Virus record (IMG/VR): IMGVR_UViG_3300042362_000084
Coordinates: 1-36,373 of that record
Length of the DNA stretch: 36,373 nucleotides
Strand: one strand, 5' to 3'
Origin: a virus
This document shows positions 1 to 5,582 of the stretch, in pieces. The notes under the pieces are model-generated. The model was not told the DNA's origin and did not search any database. It saw only the letters and a program-made list of their open reading frames with translations. The number at the start of each line of letters is the position of its first letter. Within the stretch, counting starts at the first letter, position 1. A program made the position numbers and the translations under genes.

Positions 1-46
1 AGATGTATTCGCCAACATCAATGATGATGATGATGACTTTCAATAG
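1..46 (+). CDS. 3' end of the DUF6321-like protein that starts at 36105
   Basis: Frame 2 reads an acidic tail, DVFANINDDDDDFQ, then TAG at 44-46. The ORF leaving the right edge ends with two bases of a codon (GC); adding base 1 completes GCA (Ala) and the frame runs directly into this tail. The joined gene is 315 bases (104 residues). The tail of five Asp and a Phe near the end contrasts with the very basic body of the protein. Such tails are known from single-stranded-DNA binding proteins, but nothing else here supports that role. The ATG at position 3 is in another frame and is not used. Confidence 0.75.
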   Translation, partial: DVFANINDDDDDFQ

Positions 47-62
47 AAAAGGAAAACAAATA

Positions 63-302
63 ATGGAAAAACAAGAAATAACAGGGCGCATACTAGCGAT
101 GGTTGAGCGACGCAACTTTGCGTTGGAACGCATTGCTGCTAGGGAGCGTGAACTAGCAGAACTTATTGACCACGGTTCTATTAGTGATGTTCAGGACACA
201 ATCGTTGCGTTGCGTTATCTCAAGGGTTCTGTCTCAATGTGGGATAGTCGTATCGCATTTGAGAAGAAAGCAATCAAACTCGGAAGCGTTTCCGAGTTCT
301 AA
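63..302 (+). CDS. Small charged helical protein, unknown function
   Basis: 79 residues. The ATG at 63 is chosen because AAAAGGAAAAC lies just upstream and the preceding gene stops at 44-46. The protein is rich in Glu, Arg and Lys (RRNFALERIAARERELAELI) and is probably a helical hairpin or coiled coil, with no membrane segment or known catalytic motif. Its last codons form a 9-bp hairpin (277-298) that recurs after the gene ending at 1330. It is the first of five tiny early genes. I do not recognise the family. Confidence 0.75.
   Translation: MEKQEITGRILAMVERRNFALERIAARERELAELIDHGSISDVQDTIVALRYLKGSVSMWDSRIAFEKKAIKLGSVSEF
277..298 (+). repeat. Hairpin A, copy 1 (AACTCGGAA / TTCCGAGTT)
   Basis: A perfect 9-bp inverted repeat with a four-base loop (GCGT) covers the last codons of the gene at 63-302, and the stop codon follows two bases later. 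The same stem, one pair longer and with a different loop, occurs at 1331-1353. No U-tract follows, so it is not a classical terminator. It may be an RNA processing or stability element. Confidence 0.7.
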
Positions 303-322
303 CAGAAAGAAAAAACAAAATG
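300..322 (+). promoter_or_regulatory. Recurrent leader TAACAGAAAGAAA..ACAAA, copy 1
   Basis: The stop codon TAA at 300-302 opens a purine-rich leader, TAACAGAAAGAAA, followed by AAACAAA and the ATG at 320. The same leader precedes the gene at 765, and a looser version (AGAAAAGGAAAACAAATA) precedes the gene at 63. GAAAG is a weak Shine-Dalgarno sequence. The recurrence suggests a cassette-type junction between small genes. Confidence 0.5.
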
Positions 323-559
323 GAAATCAAGAAGTTCATTAGTAAACACGGTAATTTTACCGTTGTTGAGTCATTCGTTTTGGATGAGAAAGGTTTTGTT
401 TGGAATGAAAACATTCACGAATGTATGATAATCGCTGGCGATACCGTCGTACTTTATTTGGAAGGTGAACACTTTTTGGATTTCAATAACGCGACAAGTG
501 ACATTGCCAAGCAGAAATTTCTATACAGACAAGAAATGACAAGGAAAAACAATGAATAA
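320..559 (+). CDS. Hypothetical protein (79 aa)
   Basis: 79 residues. The ATG at 320 follows the recurrent purine-rich leader. The sequence alternates hydrophobic and charged residues (NFTVVESFVLDEKGFVW, IIAGDTVVLYLEGEHF), suggesting a small beta-rich fold, and ends in a charged tail. No signal peptide, metal motif or membrane helix is visible. The next gene starts inside it (overlap 552-559) with GGAAAAAC upstream, which suggests translational coupling. Family not recognised. Confidence 0.7.
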   Translation: MEIKKFISKHGNFTVVESFVLDEKGFVWNENIHECMIIAGDTVVLYLEGEHFLDFNNATSDIAKQKFLYRQEMTRKNNE

Positions 560-749
560 GAGAACAGAACTACGGTTGCGTTTGCTTCCTATCAAGTTTC
601 GTTTGCGTAGGCTTGCGATTTATTGGTTGGAGAACGCCATTGACAGGCTGGACATTGACAAATGTACACGCTATGAGAACTCTGTGACTTTTCGTGATTT
701 CATTCACGACGACGACCTATTCACATTTGACGACGACGACAACTACTAA
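552..749 (+). CDS. Hypothetical protein, basic head and acidic tail (65 aa)
   Basis: 65 residues. The ATG at 552 overlaps the upstream gene by 8 bases. The first 27 residues are strongly basic (MNKRTELRLRLLPIKFRLRR) and the last 20 strongly acidic (HDDDLFTFDDDDNY). That charge split, with a DNA-mimic-like acidic end and a potentially nucleic-acid-binding head, is the only clue to function. Acidic small early proteins can act as DNA mimics or host-enzyme inhibitors in other phages, but this is inference. Family not recognised. Confidence 0.65.
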   Translation: MNKRTELRLRLLPIKFRLRRLAIYWLENAIDRLDIDKCTRYENSVTFRDFIHDDDLFTFDDDDNY

Positions 750-767
750 CAGAAAGAAACACAAATG
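747..767 (+). promoter_or_regulatory. Recurrent leader TAACAGAAAGAAA..ACAAA, copy 2
   Basis: This starts at the stop codon of the 552-749 gene, reads TAACAGAAAGAAACACAA and runs into the ATG at 765. It matches the leader at 300-322 over its first 13 bases and again at ACAAA, with a two-base length difference in the A-rich middle. Confidence 0.5.
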
Positions 768-1103
768 ACCACCTACTACGACATTGACTCAATGCCCAAT
801 GAATACGACAAGGAGAACCAGTATCTCAGGCTTGAGCGTATTTGGTTTGACGGAACTAACGGCGTTATGAACGCATACGAGTTTCTCAATTCCATAATCA
901 AGCAAGATGGGGAAGTATCTTTCTCTCGCTCTGTTGCTATGTATGACGAGTTCTACACAAGCATAAACATTCATTTACCTGTGTCTGTACGAAACAGACT
1001 GGAACAAACAATCCAAGATTTAGCGGTTATTGCTACGGCACTGCGAAATAAACAGATTGACTTTGGCTACACACGCCCAACCACACAAGGAGAAACCAAA
1101 TGA
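765..1103 (+). CDS. Hypothetical protein (112 aa)
   Basis: 112 residues. The start at 765 follows the second copy of the recurrent leader. The protein looks mixed alpha/beta and soluble, with a probable C-terminal helix (VRNRLEQTIQDLAVIATALRN). No catalytic or metal-binding motif is visible. Its last codons contain AAGGAGAAAC, the ribosome binding site of the next gene, and its stop overlaps that start as ATGA. Family not recognised. Confidence 0.7.
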   Translation: MTTYYDIDSMPNEYDKENQYLRLERIWFDGTNGVMNAYEFLNSIIKQDGEVSFSRSVAMYDEFYTSINIHLPVSVRNRLEQTIQDLAVIATALRNKQIDFGYTRPTTQGETK

Positions 1104-1330
1104 AACCAGACAACAACATTGACCGTGTTGTGTATCGTGCACGACAGAACGACGCAATCCTGTATTGGCAATGCGTCAGTACCACCGACGAAGAGTTCCA
1201 ATGCGTGACTTATGTTGATGACATTGACTTGCCAGTGTATGAACGAGAGAACAATCTCGGTATGCGTTGGCTTATTACACCAATTCTTGACCGGAACATT
1301 GTTGATTACAACGGCAACCTTCGGTCTTGA
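1100..1330 (+). CDS. Hypothetical protein (76 aa)
   Basis: 76 residues. ATG at 1100 overlaps the previous stop (ATGA) and is preceded by AAGGAGAAACCAA, a good ribosome binding site. The sequence (VVYRARQNDAILYWQCV, EEFQCVTYVDDIDLPVY) suggests a small beta-strand-rich protein with two Cys residues that are not in a ribbon pattern. A perfect 10-bp hairpin follows its stop codon directly. Family not recognised. Confidence 0.7.
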   Translation: MKPDNNIDRVVYRARQNDAILYWQCVSTTDEEFQCVTYVDDIDLPVYERENNLGMRWLITPILDRNIVDYNGNLRS

Positions 1331-1353
1331 AACTCGGAACACCGTTCCGAGTT
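1331..1353 (+). repeat. Hairpin A, copy 2 (AACTCGGAAC / GTTCCGAGTT)
   Basis: A perfect 10-bp stem with a three-base loop (ACC) starts one base after the stop codon of the gene ending at 1330. The outer nine pairs equal hairpin A at 277-298, and both copies are followed by CTA. There is no T-tract, so a terminator is unlikely. It lies in the 62-base gap before the amidoligase gene and could separate expression of the small genes from the modification pair. Confidence 0.7.
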
Positions 1354-1392
1354 CTATCCACAAACAAACAACAAACCAAATAGGAGACAGTA

Positions 1393-2553
1393 ATGACTAC
1401 TGACCAAAACCCCAATGAAAACCCAGTCAACGACGAAGTTCCCGACACTCCAGAAATGCACCAGTGCGACTGGTGTCAAGACGAAGTTGAGCGTGAGTCA
1501 ATGACCGAATGCGAAGTTCGTGGACGAACAACTTGGCGCACAATTCACTTGTGTGAACCGTGCGAAGACAACTCAACAAGTTGCGAAGACTGTTCAAGCA
1601 CTATTCACTACGACAATGCTTATTCCATCAACAGCGACTTCTATGTATGTGAAAGGTGCTACGAGAACAACTATAGTTTCTGTGAATCCTGTGAGTCTCA
1701 CTATCACAGCGAACATTACTCGTCTTGTCCAGACGGTTGCGACGACGACGAAAGAAGCAACAGCCTTATCCAGTCGTACTCGTTCCGACCTGACCCTGTG
1801 TTCGGTTATCTACGCAACGGTGTGCCACGCTACTCAAGTGTTGCGCCGGCTAACACAAGTGTGACTGGCTTTGAGTTGGAGATGGAAGCGGTGAACTGTG
1901 AACGCTATGAAGGCGTAGAACTTGCAAACAACATCTTCAAGGATTGGTGCTACTTCAAGGAAGACGGTTCTCTTAGCAACGGCTTTGAGATGGTGTCTCA
2001 CCCTATGTCGCTTGACATTGTGCGTGACACATTCCCGTGGGAGCGTTTGCGTGAACTGTCATCTGTAGGTATGCGTTCTGCGCAGACACGCACTTGTGGT
2101 TTACACATTCACATCAACAAGTCGTTCTTTGCGAACAACCCAACAACTATGTATCGCTTTATGTCAATGTTCTATTCCAATGCCGAGCAGTGGAAGAAGA
2201 TTGCTGGTCGTAGCGAATCAACATACGCAAGTTGGAGCGAGTATGAGCAGTCACAACTGTTGTCATACACGAAGCACTTCGCCAACCGTAATCATTACAG
2301 CAACAGCGACCGTTATGTAGCACTCAACCTTCAGAACCGCAACACTATTGAGTTGCGTTTCTTCAAGGGTACGCTACGCCCGAGTTCATTCGTTGCTCGT
2401 CTGGAAGCGGTACACGCTGTAGCGCAGTACGCACAAGAGACACGCAACAATGTTTCTATCAAGCGCGCCCACGATTGGGAGCGTTTCCGTGAGTGGACAA
2501 CACGCAACGGATTTACACACTTCAATACATACGCAGATTCAAAGGGAGTCTAA
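1393..2553 (+). CDS. Amidoligase (COOH-NH2 ligase family) with N-terminal Cys-rich zinc domain
   Basis: 386 residues; ATG at 1393 with TAGGAGACAGTA upstream. Residues 25-116 carry regular Cys pairs (C25/C28, C54/C57, C64/C67, C86/C89, C97/C100) in a LIM- or zinc-ribbon-like array. Residues 156-350 resemble the Amidoligase_2 family: GFELEME (Glu161, 163, 165), EDGSL near 190, a conserved-looking Glu199, CGLHIHIN at 235-242, and NTIELRFFKG (Glu320, Arg322). The family is related to glutamine-synthetase-like carboxylate-amine ligases, which activate a carboxylate with ATP and couple it to an amine. The next gene encodes a glutamine amidotransferase, a likely ammonia source. The substrate is unknown: a protein, a peptide tag or cell-wall peptide is possible. 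The family call is firm and the reaction is inferred. Confidence 0.85.
   Translation: MTTDQNPNENPVNDEVPDTPEMHQCDWCQDEVERESMTECEVRGRTTWRTIHLCEPCEDNSTSCEDCSSTIHYDNAYSINSDFYVCERCYENNYSFCESCESHYHSEHYSSCPDGCDDDERSNSLIQSYSFRPDPVFGYLRNGVPRYSSVAPANTSVTGFELEMEAVNCERYEGVELANNIFKDWCYFKEDGSLSNGFEMVSHPMSLDIVRDTFPWERLRELSSVGMRSAQTRTCGLHIHINKSFFANNPTTMYRFMSMFYSNAEQWKKIAGRSESTYASWSEYEQSQLLSYTKHFANRNHYSNSDRYVALNLQNRNTIELRFFKGTLRPSSFVARLEAVHAVAQYAQETRNNVSIKRAHDWERFREWTTRNGFTHFNTYADSKGV
1404..1433 (+). repeat. 30-bp dispersed repeat, copy 1
   Basis: A stretch near the 5' end of the amidoligase gene matches 4156-4185 at 27 of 30 positions, both ending CCCAGTCAACGA. Here it is coding (residues 5-14); the other copy lies in a leader. 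See the finding on this repeat. Confidence 0.6.
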
Positions 2554-2558
2554 TAACA

Positions 2559-3479
2559 ATGTGTCTACTTACTTTCATTCCTGAATACACCCAACCTGAC
2601 ATTGACTTGTTGGCTACTGGTGCTGTCAATAATCCTGACGGTTTCGGTTACGCCATTCATACTGGTCGCAACATTATTCACAACTCTGGTCTGAAGTTTA
2701 TTCAGATTGCCGACGAGTTTCTATCGTTGCGTGACAAGTATCAAGGTCCTGCGTTGTTTCACTCTCGTATCACAACACACGGTGGTACAACTGTGGAGAA
2801 CTGTCACCCGTTTCAAGTTGGCAAGGACGAACTAACTGTTGTAGCACACAACGGTATGTTGCCTATTGACGCTAAGAACGGCAAGTCAGATACTCGCATC
2901 TTTGCGGAAGAGATGTTTCCTGCGTGGGGTGGTGCTTCCACTCTCAACAGCAAGAAGATGCGTAAGAAACTAGCGAAGTTTGCTAGTGGTTCTAAACTTG
3001 TGTTCTTGTCTGCCAACCCTGATGTTCAGAACGACTTCACTATCATCAACGAAGGTGACGGTCATTGGGACAGCAACGGTGTGTGGTGGTCTAACAACTC
3101 ATACAAGTACGAACGCTACTCATACTCTGGTGGCGGTATGTACACTACTGGCTGGTCTAAGACATCTCAGGGGGTGTACACTCCATCTGACACAGACTAT
3201 GACGACCCAACCGATAGTCCGTATGTGATTGACTGTTCATACGAAGACAGGAACGGCGAGACTGTGTGGGAGGAGTTGTGGATTTGTGCGACCTGTGGTT
3301 ACACACATACATTCAACGAGTCCAACATTGACCACGCCGACTTGTGTCCACAATGTGACACCTGCTGGTTCTGCTTTGAGGACAGAATGCTGTGCTCGTG
3401 CTACCCGCCACAGTCTGACTTAGTTTCACAGGGTGCGCACTCTATCCGTGACTACGATTCACCAATCGACTTCTTCTAA
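2559..3479 (+). CDS. Class II glutamine amidotransferase (Ntn hydrolase) with C-terminal zinc-ribbon-like domain
   Basis: 306 residues. ATG at 2559 is chosen over an upstream in-frame ATG because AAGGGAG precedes it and it places Cys at position 2, the N-terminal nucleophile of this family. Family-type motifs follow in order: NPDGFGYA, ALFHSRITTHGG, ENCHPF, VAHNGML and SDTRIFAEE. These are typical of the GAT-II domain, which hydrolyses glutamine and releases ammonia. A Ser/Tyr/Gly-rich stretch follows, then eight Cys at residues 243-281 (CATC, CPQC, CWFC, CSC) as a zinc-ribbon-like end. No synthase domain is attached, so the ammonia is probably handed to the amidoligase encoded five bases upstream. 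The activity is a solid family inference; the partner is inferred from context. Confidence 0.88.
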   Translation: MCLLTFIPEYTQPDIDLLATGAVNNPDGFGYAIHTGRNIIHNSGLKFIQIADEFLSLRDKYQGPALFHSRITTHGGTTVENCHPFQVGKDELTVVAHNGMLPIDAKNGKSDTRIFAEEMFPAWGGASTLNSKKMRKKLAKFASGSKLVFLSANPDVQNDFTIINEGDGHWDSNGVWWSNNSYKYERYSYSGGGMYTTGWSKTSQGVYTPSDTDYDDPTDSPYVIDCSYEDRNGETVWEELWICATCGYTHTFNESNIDHADLCPQCDTCWFCFEDRMLCSCYPPQSDLVSQGAHSIRDYDSPIDFF

Positions 3480-3507
3480 TCAACTACAACACAACAGGAG
3501 TAATCTA

Positions 3508-4137
3508 ATGACAACAAAGTACGAAGCCATCGTCACCATTCACATCCGCTACGACATCGCAGGAACCGATGTCTACAACGCCAGCGACTTTCTCAGTCGT
3601 GTATGTAACACAATGCGCAACTCCATCTATGGTGTAAACGCAGACGCATCAGTAAATGCGAGTGCCGATGTTATCGCTGGTATCGCCAACGGTACAGAAC
3701 ACGGCTCACATTCAGTGGGTCGTGTAACTTGGTCTCAAGTTCTAGACTCGGGTATGTCTATTGCTAGCGAATCACGCCACACACCTAATGTTGTGCTTGC
3801 CGGCTACATCGCTAGCGTAGATAACATCGCACGCGCCGTCAACAACGACTATCGTTCAATTGACAAGAGCGACAATCCAGAACTGTTTGAGCGTTCACGA
3901 CATCTGTCTATGAACCGTGTGAACGAAGATACGGACCGCACTCATATGCCTAGTGTTCCGTCTAGCACCGCTAATGTGATTGCTAGGAGAGCGTTGCGTG
4001 AAGTGCGTTCAATACCTATGATTCAACTGCGTCGTGAATGTCAGAAGTCAATGATTGAAATTCTTGACGGACTGTACGAAGACGGTTTACCACTCAACCA
4101 CGAGTTCAGTAGAAGTGAACTCAATGCCGAACGGTGA
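3508..4137 (+). CDS. Hypothetical protein (209 aa) downstream of the amidoligase/amidotransferase pair
   Basis: 209 residues. ATG at 3508 with AACAGGAGTAATCTA upstream; an in-frame ATG at 3433 inside the previous gene lacks a comparable site. The N-terminus (YEAIVTIHIRYDIAGTDVY) looks like an edge beta strand, the middle is polar and the C-terminus helical (RRALREVRSIPMIQLRRECQ). There is no signal peptide or recognisable enzyme motif. A 19-base tandem duplication spans its stop codon and changes the last residues. The position suggests it may work with the modification pair, but I do not recognise the family. Confidence 0.7.
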   Translation: MTTKYEAIVTIHIRYDIAGTDVYNASDFLSRVCNTMRNSIYGVNADASVNASADVIAGIANGTEHGSHSVGRVTWSQVLDSGMSIASESRHTPNVVLAGYIASVDNIARAVNNDYRSIDKSDNPELFERSRHLSMNRVNEDTDRTHMPSVPSSTANVIARRALREVRSIPMIQLRRECQKSMIEILDGLYEDGLPLNHEFSRSELNAER

Positions 4138-4152
4138 AATCAATGCCGAACC
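4115..4152 (+). repeat. 19-bp tandem duplication over the stop codon
   Basis: Two adjacent 19-base units, GTGAACTCAATGCCGAACG and GTGAAATCAATGCCGAACC, match at 17 of 19 positions. Because 19 is not a multiple of three, the second unit is read in another frame and supplies the TGA at 4135-4137. Without it the frame would end a few residues later at TAA 4157-4159. Confidence 0.85.
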
Positions 4153-4155
4153 TTT

Positions 4156-4185
4156 CTAAAAACCCAATGAAATCCCAGTCAACGA
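4156..4185 (+). repeat. 30-bp dispersed repeat, copy 2
   Basis: This matches 1404-1433 (27 of 30 positions) but sits in the 68-base leader between the genes ending at 4137 and starting at 4206. It is not clearly coding here. Confidence 0.6.
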
Positions 4186-4205
4186 ACAACACAGTGGAGT
4201 ACACA

Positions 4206-4421
4206 ATGAACGCACAATACCAAGTCACATTCACCTACGCAGAGTTGCGTGCTGTCATCAAGTCGCTAAACATTGGTTGCGACCAGTTGACGCGCAAACT
4301 CGAGCGTATGTCTTCAACACAATACCACTCTGATGTGGAAGCAGACCTGAAGCAACTTGTGTCTGCGTCACAGAAACTCAGTGCCGTAATGTATGATGGT
4401 TTACAAGGAGGCATCGTTTGA
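4206..4421 (+). CDS. Small helical hypothetical protein (71 aa)
   Basis: 71 residues. The start at 4206 is preferred because GTGGAGTACACA gives a good ribosome binding site; the in-frame GTG at 4134 has none and would code through repeat-derived sequence. Two predicted helices (TYAELRAVIKSLNIGCDQLTRKL; VEADLKQLVSASQKLSAVMY) form a likely helical hairpin. Its last codons hold AAGGAGG, the ribosome binding site of the next gene, which starts at TTG in a four-base overlap. Family not recognised. Confidence 0.7.
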   Translation: MNAQYQVTFTYAELRAVIKSLNIGCDQLTRKLERMSSTQYHSDVEADLKQLVSASQKLSAVMYDGLQGGIV

Positions 4422-4963
4422 TACGCCTGATTATTGCAATGTGCTGTTTGATGGTCGGGGCTTGCGCCTCGACCAACAACAGAGTACCACACATCCCACA
4501 GTCAACAACCACAACAACGAAGGACACAGATGTTTTCTCGCTACTTGACATTACTGCCACGACATCAACGACAACTACTGTCACGACCACAATACCTGAA
4601 CCAAATGAATGGCCGCTCGAATGGCTTGCTACGCTGGAAGTACCGACAGACCACTATTGGGATAAGGTTGCTCAATGTGAAACTGCGCAAGATTGGCGTA
4701 ATGGTGGTCAATGGGCTGGAGGACTCGGTATCTACCTTGCTACTTGGAGGGGATTTGGTGGCGAGGAGTTCGCACCAACGCCCGACAGAGCGACCCGAGC
4801 CGAACAGGTGGTGGTAGCCAACCGTATCGCCCTGAGAGGCTATCAGAACGCTTCTGGAGCCACACAGCAACCTGTTGGCTTCAATGGCTGGGGCTGTATC
4901 CGCAACAACGACTATCTAGAACCAACCGTACCCAACCCTTGGACAGCGTGGAGAAACAAATGA
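4418..4963 (+). CDS. Lipoprotein with Rpf-like transglycosylase domain
   Basis: 181 residues. The TTG start at 4418 is supported by AAGGAGG six bases upstream and the four-base overlap with the previous gene. Residues 1-16 form a short lipoprotein signal (IIAMCCLMVGAC, lipid Cys16). Residues 30-60 are a Thr-rich linker. Residues 80-162 match the Rpf/transglycosylase-like domain: WDKVAQCE with catalytic-type Glu88, GGLGIYLATWRGFGG, ATRAEQVVVANRI, and WGCI with Cys160 as likely disulphide partner of Cys87. Rpf enzymes cleave the peptidoglycan glycan strand and are typical of actinobacteria. A membrane-anchored copy in the plus arm may remodel the wall, block superinfection or assist lysis. Domain call firm, role inferred. 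Confidence 0.85.
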   Translation: MIRLIIAMCCLMVGACASTNNRVPHIPQSTTTTTKDTDVFSLLDITATTSTTTTVTTTIPEPNEWPLEWLATLEVPTDHYWDKVAQCETAQDWRNGGQWAGGLGIYLATWRGFGGEEFAPTPDRATRAEQVVVANRIALRGYQNASGATQQPVGFNGWGCIRNNDYLEPTVPNPWTAWRNK

Positions 4964-5355
4964 GTGAACAATGGTATGTAGTAGACTATGGAGATGACCT
5001 TGTGATAAACGCAGGAACATTCTCGGCAATGGAACTACTAATCAAGAAACTACACGGCGGGCTAGCCCTAGTGAAGTATGACGACCTGACACCCCAAATG
5101 AAACGGGGAGAAACAATCTACCAAAAAGGAGAAACAAAAATGAAAGACCTACGACCACTCATTGACGAGATGATAAAGCACGCCAGCATTGTGATGCACG
5201 AAATGAGCGACCTGCTCGAAGCATACGAGATGCCGGACTACGCAGAGAAATGTGACGCCCTAGACGGGCTATGGACAGCAATCGACAACTACCTCAAGGA
5301 GGTGAAACTAGATGACGGAGAAACAGACGAAATGGAAAGTTTGGGTTTGTCCTAA
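4960..5355 (+). CDS. Hypothetical protein (131 aa) with a possible internal start
   Basis: 131 residues. ATG at 4960 overlaps the previous stop (ATGA). Residues 1-60 (EQWYVVDYGDDLVINAGTFS...) look like one small domain. Residues 61-131 form an acidic helical part (LIDEMIKHASIVMHEMSDLL). An in-frame ATG at 5140 has its own strong site, AAAGGAGAAACAAAA, so a 71-residue C-terminal protein may also be made. The 3' end overlaps the 5312 zinc-ribbon gene by 44 bases and carries its AAGGAGGTGA ribosome binding site. Neither part is recognised. Confidence 0.7.
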   Translation: MSEQWYVVDYGDDLVINAGTFSAMELLIKKLHGGLALVKYDDLTPQMKRGETIYQKGETKMKDLRPLIDEMIKHASIVMHEMSDLLEAYEMPDYAEKCDALDGLWTAIDNYLKEVKLDDGETDEMESLGLS

Positions 5356-5449
5356 ATGTGGCAACGCATTCAAGACGGAAATAGAACTATCCGAACCACC
5401 AACCTGCTACAACCACAACGGCAAAGTCTACAAGATGGTCAAAAAGTGA
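5312..5449 (+). CDS. Zinc-ribbon miniprotein (45 aa)
   Basis: 45 residues: ATG at 5312, TGA at 5447-5449. The ribosome binding site AAGGAGGTGA is among the best in the window. The protein reads WKVWVCPKCGNAFKTEIEL then PPTCYNHNGKVYK, a CxxC pair followed by Cys and His that could complete one zinc site. It is in a different frame from the gene it overlaps. It may be a small adaptor or regulator binding nucleic acid or a host protein; this is inference. It is the last gene before the quadruplex/hairpin region. Confidence 0.7.
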   Translation: MTEKQTKWKVWVCPKCGNAFKTEIELSEPPTCYNHNGKVYKMVKK

Positions 5450-5486
5450 CAAAGGTTGAAACCCCCTTTGATAACCTACCGACCAC

Positions 5487-5514
5487 GGGGGAGGGGGACT
5501 ACAGGGGGTGGGGG
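5487..5514 (+). repeat. G-quadruplex motif, copy 1 (loops A, ACTACA, T)
   Basis: Four runs of five G (5487-5491, 5493-5497, 5504-5508, 5510-5514) are separated by loops of 1, 6 and 1 bases. The short loops and long tracts predict a very stable quadruplex on the plus (coding) strand or its RNA. The same layout with central loop ACTATA recurs at 35717-35736. Confidence 0.85.
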
Positions 5515-5525
5515 AAGGACCCGAA

Positions 5526-5553
5526 GCGCAACGCCACACAGGTGGCGTGGCGC
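5526..5553 (+). other. GC-rich hairpin after G-quadruplex copy 1
   Basis: Stem GCGC, one A/G mismatch, then ACGCCAC pairing with GTGGCGT around loop ACAG, closing with GCGC. It is 11 pairs in all, 11 bases after the quadruplex. No T-tract follows, so it is not a standard terminator. Confidence 0.7.
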
Positions 5554-5582
5554 ACCAGTACTAGCAGACACAAAGGAGAGAT

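Larger units (their letters stand above)
5450..5582 (+). promoter_or_regulatory. Non-coding structured region with G-quadruplex and hairpin
   Basis: 133 bases without a convincing gene sit between the small early genes and the replication block. They contain four G5 tracts (5487-5514) and a GC-rich hairpin (5526-5553), then AAAGGAGAG before the next start. A frame is open on the plus strand, but it has no ribosome binding site and reads G-rich low-complexity sequence. The placement suits a replication origin or an RNA switch controlling the replication operon. Confidence 0.6.

Noticed and set aside
4134-4205. N-terminal extension from GTG at 4134 for the 4206 gene
   Set aside because: No Shine-Dalgarno, codes through repeat-derived DNA, while ATG 4206 has GGAG at good distance.
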